A DNA stretch of 5,666 bases from Candidatus Zixiibacteriota bacterium (GTDB lineage Bacteria; SM23-81): the NCBI GenBank assembly GCA_030628225.1, contig DAOVRJ010000168.1, positions 1 to 5,666 of the forward strand, written 5' to 3'. Both the position numbers and the translations under genes were made by a program. Positions 4,661-5,666 of the stretch are shown here, piece by piece. Below the pieces are notes generated by a model. It did no database searches. It was not told the origin of the DNA and saw nothing but the letters and a program-made list of their open reading frames with translations. Position 1 is the stretch's first letter. Each line of letters opens with the position of its first letter.

Positions 4661-5578
4661 TCACATCGCCATTAAATCCTTCAAGGTCTCCAGCTCCTCG
4701 ATGCCGTTTAGTCCGCACTTAATACCGGCGACCAAGTTGGCGAACCGGCTGGCTTTTTGGGAATCCCCAGACCGGGCGTGCTCGGCCACGAAGGCAGCCA
4801 GGAACACATCGCCACAGCCGGTGGTGTCCTTGATCTGCATAGGCGAATGGGCGCGGAAACGCTCCAGCCCAACGCCCTCTCCCGAGGCACTGATCATGGC
4901 GGAGCCCTCAGCGCCCAGGGTGATCAACAAGACGGAGGATCCGACCTCCATGACTTTCTGGCCAAAGGAGAGCAGAGCCTCTTCCGAGTCCATCTTGGTC
5001 CCATAGAACAGCTGTGCCTCCCCCCGATTCACCTGAACCACATCCGCCTGGGCCATCCATTCAGGCCAATTGGACACCTGCCGCCAGTACCGCCGCCCTT
5101 TCCGGTCAATGCCCAGAGTCAGGCTGTGCATGTCCGTGTAGATAGTGGCCCTGGTGTTGGCCCTAACCCGCTTCATAGTCTCCAGGGTCAGGTCGCGGCC
5201 GGAGATGAAGTTCACCAGCAGAATATCGGCGTCCAAAAATGGGGCGATATGCTCATAGGTCAGGGTCGGCACCCCACCCTCCAGCACCTCCTCCCTTTCG
5301 CCGGCTGAACGGTAGGTCAAAATGGCGTGATTGTTCTGCTGCCCAACCACGCGGACGCCATCCAGGGAGATCCGCGGATAGCGGGACAGGATGACCTTGA
5401 CCGGATCTTGCACATCCCGACCCAGGTTGACCACCGGTAAAATAGCCGTATCCGCCTCCATCAGAATAGCCAGAGACAGGATGCTGTACAGCAGTCCGCC
5501 GTAGCTTTCCCTGACCTGCCCACCGGGCAGCAGAATGGTATCCCGGTTAATGGTGCCCAGAACGGCTATTCTGGTCAC
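4661..5578 (-). CDS. PfkB-family carbohydrate/nucleoside kinase, substrate unknown
   Basis: This 305-residue protein is a full-length ribokinase/PfkB-fold kinase, which transfers the ATP gamma-phosphate to a sugar, sugar-phosphate or nucleoside hydroxyl in the cytoplasm. The C-terminal signature is DTTGCGDVF (251-259), with the anion-hole GCG and catalytic base D257. The NxxE metal/ATP motif is in VNRGEA (N184, E187), and TLGAEG (T220, G222, G225) is the usual nucleotide-site loop. The N-terminal half is atypical: the substrate-side GGxxxNxA signature reads GGLLYSIL (27-34), lacking the Asn. The start is GTG at 5578, overlapping the upstream stop by 4 nt, with GGAGGAG 8 nt before it. The overlap implies translational coupling to a gene whose end resembles a GT9 glycosyltransferase, so a sugar substrate for envelope glycan synthesis is plausible. 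It is not a clear HldE, RbsK or adenosine kinase. Confidence 0.85.
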   Translation of the reverse strand: MTRIAVLGTINRDTILLPGGQVRESYGGLLYSILSLAILMEADTAILPVVNLGRDVQDPVKVILSRYPRISLDGVRVVGQQNNHAILTYRSAGEREEVLEGGVPTLTYEHIAPFLDADILLVNFISGRDLTLETMKRVRANTRATIYTDMHSLTLGIDRKGRRYWRQVSNWPEWMAQADVVQVNRGEAQLFYGTKMDSEEALLSFGQKVMEVGSSVLLITLGAEGSAMISASGEGVGLERFRAHSPMQIKDTTGCGDVFLAAFVAEHARSGDSQKASRFANLVAGIKCGLNGIEELETLKDLMAM

Positions 5579-5666
5579 GGAGTTTTCTCCTCCTGTTCCA
5601 GAATGGCATCGATGGCCTGCAGAACTTGCCGGGGAGAGATCTCCCTCATGCAGGCGAAAGTCCTCC
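5575..5666 (-). CDS. C-terminal end of a gene, possibly a GT9 (heptosyltransferase-like) glycosyltransferase
   Basis: Only the last 29 codons and the TGA (5575-5577) lie in the window; the rest is beyond the right edge. The tail reads CMREISPRQVLQAIDAIL and then a short acidic end, EQEEKTP. A Cys-Met followed by an I-(S/T)-P-(E/R)-x-V helix is typical of the extreme C-terminus of GT9 family enzymes (lipopolysaccharide heptosyltransferases WaaC/WaaF and relatives), which use ADP-heptose to build the LPS inner core. From so short a piece this is a guess from pattern memory. The reading frame itself is well supported, because its stop overlaps the kinase GTG in the sequence GTGA, a common arrangement within operons. 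Confidence 0.5.
   Translation of the reverse strand, partial: RTFACMREISPRQVLQAIDAILEQEEKTP

Noticed and set aside
4757-5308. Plus-strand open frame of about 183 codons opposite the kinase gene
   Set aside because: It is antisense to a well-supported PfkB kinase, with no family motif and Gly-, His- and Pro-rich composition typical of a complementary-strand shadow.

Overview
The window looks like a chromosomal stretch from a Gram-negative bacterium of moderately high G+C content. Two genes encode predicted outer-membrane beta-barrels with signal peptides, and an envelope-lipid gene lies beside them. Several starts are non-ATG (TTG for nadB, GTG for uppP and the sugar-kinase gene), each with a strong GGAGG-type ribosome binding site. 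No RNA gene, IS element or CRISPR array was seen. The lineage cannot be fixed from the sequence; a Desulfobacterota-like organism or a related candidate phylum is only a guess.

All six genes lie on the minus strand, so transcription runs from high to low coordinates. In that order they are: the last 29 codons of a gene entering from the right edge (5575-5666, resembling the C-terminus of a GT9/heptosyltransferase-type glycosyltransferase); a PfkB-family sugar/nucleoside kinase (4661-5578), joined to it by a 4-nt stop/start overlap; two tandem paralogous small outer-membrane beta-barrel proteins (3964-4569 and 3284-3853), with a TTGACA-type promoter candidate before the first and a 9-bp terminator hairpin after the second; undecaprenyl-diphosphatase uppP/bacA (2055-2852); and L-aspartate oxidase nadB (1-1383), whose last 50-80 or so codons are cut off by the left edge. 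The set is mostly envelope-related (glycan kinase and transferase, porin-like proteins, lipid-carrier recycling) plus the first step of de novo NAD synthesis. Nothing seen ties nadB functionally to the others.

The most unusual material is non-coding. The two long gaps flanking uppP (1384-2054 and 2853-3283) both carry an intergenic repeat of one architecture: a G-rich left arm opening with CCAGGATT, a GGGAAAA block, a core with ATGTT and a GGTGG...GGGG stretch, a C-rich right arm complementary to the left arm, and a right border CCTATTTTT...CCAG(G/A)ATCC. The core and borders are alike at both loci, but the arms use different short words: TTAGGGG/CCCCTAA beside nadB and TTCAAGGG/CCCTTGAA beside uppP. 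Within each copy the two arms still match each other. This suggests long hairpin-forming elements whose arms vary in a coordinated way. It is the best candidate here for something undescribed.
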